In this document: positions 6,583-8,930 of the stretch, piece by piece
How the letters are laid out: each line of letters starts with the position of its first letter
Numbering within the stretch: the first letter of the stretch is position 1
Source: Candidatus Tectimicrobiota bacterium
Lineage (GTDB): Bacteria; UBA8248; JACPRG01
Length of the DNA: 8,930 nucleotides
Assembly (NCBI GenBank): GCA_016190025.1
Contig: JACPRG010000157.1
Location: forward strand, 1-8,930
Reading direction: 5' to 3'
Program-made: the position numbers and the translations under genes
Notes under the pieces: generated by a model
Database searches by the model: none
What the model saw: the letters and a program-made list of their open reading frames with translations, nothing else
Told to the model about the DNA's origin: nothing

Positions 6583-7150
6583 GGGGCACCCCGTCGGGCT
6601 CCTCCCACGCGGGCGGGTCGGCGGTCGGGGAAGCGACCGCTGCCAGGGCCTCGTGGACCGATTCCGAGGAGAACCCGCGGCGCAGGAGAAAGTCCCGCAG
6701 GCGCCGGAGGCCCTTGGGGGTTTGAAGGTCGAGGCCTTTCCCGGCGCGATCGAGGGCGAGCCGCGTGGCCAGGTCGGCCTCGTCCGCGCCTTCAAAGGCC
6801 TCCGCCAGGGCCGCCTCGGAGAGGGCCGGCGCGACCCCTTTTTCGATGAGCTCCCGGCGCAGGGCGCGGGCCCCCACCGGGTGAGACTCCAGCCGGCAGC
6901 GGCACCACTCGCGGGCGAAGGCGGCGTCGTCCACGTAACCCAGGCCGGCCAGGTGGGTCAGGGTCTCCTCGATGACGTCCTCCCGGTGGCCCCGCCGCCG
7001 CAGCTTGGCGCGGACCTCCTCGCGGGTCCGGGTCCGCCGGGCGATCCAGCGGTAGGCGTCCTCTTTGGCGCAGTCCAGCGCGGCAGGCGCCGACCCGTCG
7101 GGGGGCGGAGGGGGGGAAGGAGACCGTCTCGTTCGCGGCGTCCGGGGCAT
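6572..7150 (-). CDS. recX: Regulatory protein RecX
   Basis: RecX binds RecA filaments in the cytoplasm and limits their extension and ATPase activity. This 192-residue protein has the three-helix RecX repeats: AYRWIARRTRTREEVRAKL (32-50), the signature GYVDDAAFAREW (71-82), and the second-repeat motif VGARALRRELIEKGV (92-106), then a third repeat near 144-171 (TPKGLRRLRDFLLRRGF). The Pro-rich first 25 residues and acidic tail are probably flexible. The ATG at 7150 lies 19 bp after the recA stop, the usual recA-recX arrangement, implying co-transcription. No strong Shine-Dalgarno sequence precedes it, so a slightly later start is possible. The last bases overlap the TPR gene by 11 bp. Confidence 0.94.
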   Translation of the reverse strand: MPRTPRTRRSPSPPPPPDGSAPAALDCAKEDAYRWIARRTRTREEVRAKLRRRGHREDVIEETLTHLAGLGYVDDAAFAREWCRCRLESHPVGARALRRELIEKGVAPALSEAALAEAFEGADEADLATRLALDRAGKGLDLQTPKGLRRLRDFLLRRGFSSESVHEALAAVASPTADPPAWEEPDGVPHED

Positions 7151-7169
7151 GGGGGTTCGCCGGGGCGGG

Positions 7170-8225
7170 TCAGAGGCCGGGTTCCTCGGGTTCGGGCTCT
7201 TCGGAGAACGAGGAGGAGGGCTGGTTTTTTTGCCTGAGGCCTTCGCGGACCCGCACTTCCAGTCCCGCCATCGCCTCCGGGTTTTCTTCCAGGAACCGGC
7301 GCGCGTTCTCCCGCCCCTGCCCGATGCGTTGGTTTTCGTAGGAGAACCAGGCGCCGCTCTTTTTCACCAGGTTCAACTCCGTCGCCAGGTCCAGCAGGTC
7401 GCCCGACCTGGAGATGCCCTGGTTGTACAGGATGTCGAACTCGGCGTGGCGGAAGGGGGCGGCCAGCTTGTTCTTGACGATCCGGACCCGGGTCCGGTTG
7501 CCCACCACCTCGCCCCCTTCTTTGATGGCGGAGATGCGCCGGATGTCCATCCGGATGGACGAGTAGAACTTCAGGGCGTTGCCGCCGGGCGTCGTCTCCG
7601 GGTTGCCGAACATGACCCCGATCTTCATGCGGATCTGGTTGATGAAGATCACGCAGGTCTTCGACTTGCTGATGTTCCCGGTGAGCTTGCGCAGGGCTTG
7701 GGACATGAGGCGGGCCTGCAGGCCCATGTGGGAATCGCCCATGTCCCCGCTGAGCTCCGCCTTGGGCACCAGCGCGGCCACCGAGTCCACGACGACCACG
7801 TCCAGGGCGCTGCTGCGCACCAGAACTTCCGTGATCTCCAGGGCCTGCTCTCCCGAGTCGGGCTGGCTGATGACCAGGTCGTCGGTGTTGACGCCGAGCT
7901 TGGCCGCGTAGCGCGGGTCGAGGGCGTGCTCAGCGTCCACGAAGGCGGCGATCCCCCCCTGCTTCTGGGCCTCCGCGATGACGTGAAGGGCGAGGGTCGT
8001 CTTGCCCGAGGACTCCGGGCCGTAGATCTCGACGACCCGCCCGCGCGGAACGCCTCCGATGCCCAGGGCCGCGTCCAGAGAGATGGAGCCGGTGGAAATG
8101 ACGGGAACGTCCCCCAGCGGGGGCGCGTCCCCGAGCCTCATGATGGCCCCTTTGCCGAACTGCCGTTCGATTTGCGAAAAGGCTGTCGCAAGCGCCTTGC
8201 CCCTGGAATCCGCCTCCGCCTCCAT
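7170..8225 (-). CDS. recA: Recombinase RecA
   Basis: RecA forms ATP-dependent filaments on single-stranded DNA, drives homologous pairing and strand exchange, and promotes LexA-type self-cleavage. The 351-residue length is typical. Motifs are Walker A GPESSGKT (69-76), [10 protein letters not shown] with catalytic E99 (95-104), Walker B VVVVD (143-147), loop L1 around [21 protein letters not shown] (156-176), [10 protein letters not shown] with the ATP-sensing Q197 (194-203), and loop L2 around [14 protein letters not shown] (207-220). The C-terminus is acidic ([11 protein letters not shown]), as in other RecA proteins. I chose ATG 8225 because GGGGGAG (8233-8239) lies seven bases upstream and the protein then begins as RecA normally does. 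The in-frame ATG at 8261 and the longer frame to 8378 have no ribosome-binding site. It leads the recA-recX-TPR-DUF123 cluster. Confidence 0.98.
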   Translation of the reverse strand: MEAEADSRGKALATAFSQIERQFGKGAIMRLGDAPPLGDVPVISTGSISLDAALGIGGVPRGRVVEIYGPESSGKTTLALHVIAEAQKQGGIAAFVDAEHALDPRYAAKLGVNTDDLVISQPDSGEQALEITEVLVRSSALDVVVVDSVAALVPKAELSGDMGDSHMGLQARLMSQALRKLTGNISKSKTCVIFINQIRMKIGVMFGNPETTPGGNALKFYSSIRMDIRRISAIKEGGEVVGNRTRVRIVKNKLAAPFRHAEFDILYNQGISRSGDLLDLATELNLVKKSGAWFSYENQRIGQGRENARRFLEENPEAMAGLEVRVREGLRQKNQPSSSFSEEPEPEEPGL

Positions 8226-8345
8226 CCCCGTTCTCCCCCAATCGCCCGTGAAGCCCCCCATCAATACAGATGTCACTTTATCGGCTCGGCGGGGGGTTTT
8301 CAAGGGGGTGTCCCAGGATACAGACTCTCTGGGGCCTCTCTCATG

Positions 8346-8366
8346 GCAAGAGCGGCGCGCTCTTGC
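8346..8366. repeat. Perfect 9-bp inverted repeat in the recA leader region
   Basis: GCAAGAGCG-gcg-CGCTCTTGC forms a stable hairpin with a three-base loop, 121 bp upstream of the recA start. Neither strand has a T-run after it, so it is not a standard terminator. It could be a leader RNA structure or a palindromic protein-binding site. Confidence 0.5.
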
Positions 8367-8440
8367 GGCCCGATCCATCCGAATCGGTCCGCTTTTTGCT
8401 TTATACCCCTTGACGGATTCGGGGCCGCGTTGCGCGAATT

Positions 8441-8460
8441 CCGGGAAAATCCGGGAAAAC
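8441..8460 (+). repeat. Tandem 10-mer CCGGGAAAAT / CCGGGAAAAC
   Basis: Two adjacent 10-bp units differ only in the last base. A related CGGGAAAGG follows at 8473-8481, two bases past the next helical turn. The position between the divergent starts would suit an activator or repressor site, but no such protein is identified. Confidence 0.4.
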
Positions 8461-8552
8461 AGGTTGCGAAACGGGAAAGGCGTTTGCTAAGTTGGGGCTG
8501 GCGACGTTTTGGATCACAGGGCCTTGCGGGATACAGGCGGAGAAGGGCGCGG

Positions 8553-8930
8553 GTGGAACGAAAAGCGACGGAAAAGGATCGGGCGGGCCATCCGGCCGCC
8601 GCGGGGCAGGAGGCAGGCGGGGGGGGATACGGTTTCGTCGCCCTGGCCAATCGCCACCGCAAAGCGAGGAAGTACCGGGAGGCCCTGCAAGTCTGCCGTT
8701 CCGGCTTGGAGCGCTATCCTGATTCTCTGAGCGCCCGGGCGGCCCTGGCCTTGATCCTGTACGAGTCCGGCGACCTGGCGGGGGCCCGCAAGGAGCTGGA
8801 GACCGTTCTCGAGGCCTCGCCGACCAACCTCCTGGCCCTCCGCACCCTGGCCAGGCTTTGCCGCGAGTCCGGAGACGCCGAGAAGGCCAGGCGGGCGTAC
8901 GAAGAGCTCGTCTGGCTTGCGCCGGGGGAC
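8553..8930 (+). CDS. Tetratricopeptide-repeat protein (partial, C-terminus off the right edge)
   Basis: An open frame of 126 codons begins at GTG 8553 and reaches the window end without a stop. A purine-rich GGAGAAGGG (8539-8547) precedes the start by five bases. After a low-complexity, Gly/Ala-rich and charged N-terminus (1-25), three consecutive TPR units follow at about 26-58, 59-92 and 93-126, with the usual pattern of G/A and Y/F at repeat positions and Pro at repeat ends (YPDS, SPTN, APGD). There is no signal peptide, so this is probably a cytoplasmic protein-interaction scaffold. More repeats or an output domain may lie beyond the edge. It is transcribed divergently from recA. Confidence 0.85.
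   Translation, partial: MERKATEKDRAGHPAAAGQEAGGGGYGFVALANRHRKARKYREALQVCRSGLERYPDSLSARAALALILYESGDLAGARKELETVLEASPTNLLALRTLARLCRESGDAEKARRAYEELVWLAPGD

Larger units (their letters stand above)
8226..8552. promoter_or_regulatory. Divergent intergenic region recA / TPR gene
   Basis: This 327-bp spacer should hold promoters for both divergent genes. For recA, a TATAAA (minus strand, 8405-8400) is the best -10 candidate, but no TTGACA-like -35 lies 16-18 bp away, and it would imply a leader of about 170 bases. For the TPR gene, TTGCGA (8464-8469) and extended -10 TGCTAAGTT (8485-8493) are weak candidates with an 18-bp gap. I searched for GAAC-N4-GTTC and GTTC-N7-GTTC types of LexA box and saw neither. 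A hairpin and a tandem 10-mer are listed separately. Confidence 0.4.

Noticed and set aside
6583..6795. 71 extra N-terminal codons for the exported TPR gene
   Set aside because: This part overlaps recX in another frame, and a standard signal peptide begins right after ATG 6582.
8346..8366. Rho-independent terminator or sigma-54 promoter
   Set aside because: No T-tract on either strand, and the TGGC to TTGC distance is about 20 bp rather than the 10 bp needed for -24/-12 elements.
8226..8378. Longer RecA with 51 extra N-terminal residues
   Set aside because: No ribosome-binding site at the upstream starts; the Shine-Dalgarno sequence and usual RecA length support ATG 8225.

Overview
The window is GC-rich, apart from one gene, with strong G/C preference at third codon positions, frequent GTG starts and tightly packed genes. 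A bacterial RecA/RecX pair, a Sec-type signal peptide on a TPR protein and clear Shine-Dalgarno sequences point to a high-GC, probably Gram-negative bacterium. Acidobacteriota or a deltaproteobacterial-type lineage would fit, but nothing here fixes the phylum.

Left edge (1-677, minus): the first 225 codons of an integral membrane protein that runs off the window. It has two W...(G)xE(D/E) membrane repeats like the CarR/lycopene cyclase domain. A gene-free stretch of about 460 bp follows. It holds overlapping palindromes near the membrane-protein start and an array of 10-bp tandem repeats upstream of the next gene.

Middle (1139-3356, plus): a tandem pair of nitrilases of the carbon-nitrogen hydrolase superfamily, offset by exactly 1201 bp and roughly 85-90% identical by eye. 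Copy 1 is intact with Glu/Lys/Cys triad E48, K135 and C169. Copy 2 keeps all three catalytic residues and its frame, but codon 77 (Lys in copy 1) is an amber TAG, so it looks like a very recent pseudogene. No nitrile hydratase, amidase or aldoxime dehydratase lies in the window, so the substrate is unknown.

Island (about 3460-4651): an AT-richer gene for a DUF3800-family protein, clearly different in composition and probably acquired horizontally. It is followed by a REPIN-like pair of inverted REP hairpins and three smaller inverted repeats, before the convergent end of the next operon.

Right (8225 down to 4652, minus): a compact apparent operon recA - recX - secreted TPR protein - DUF123 (GIY-YIG-like) nuclease. 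The first gap is 19 bp and the later junctions overlap. RecA catalyses strand exchange, RecX modulates RecA filaments, and the DUF123 protein is a plausible nuclease partner. The TPR protein is probably periplasmic and may only share transcription. A 327-bp divergent intergenic region, with a 9-bp-stem hairpin and a tandem 10-mer, separates recA from a second TPR gene (8553 onward, plus) that leaves the right edge.
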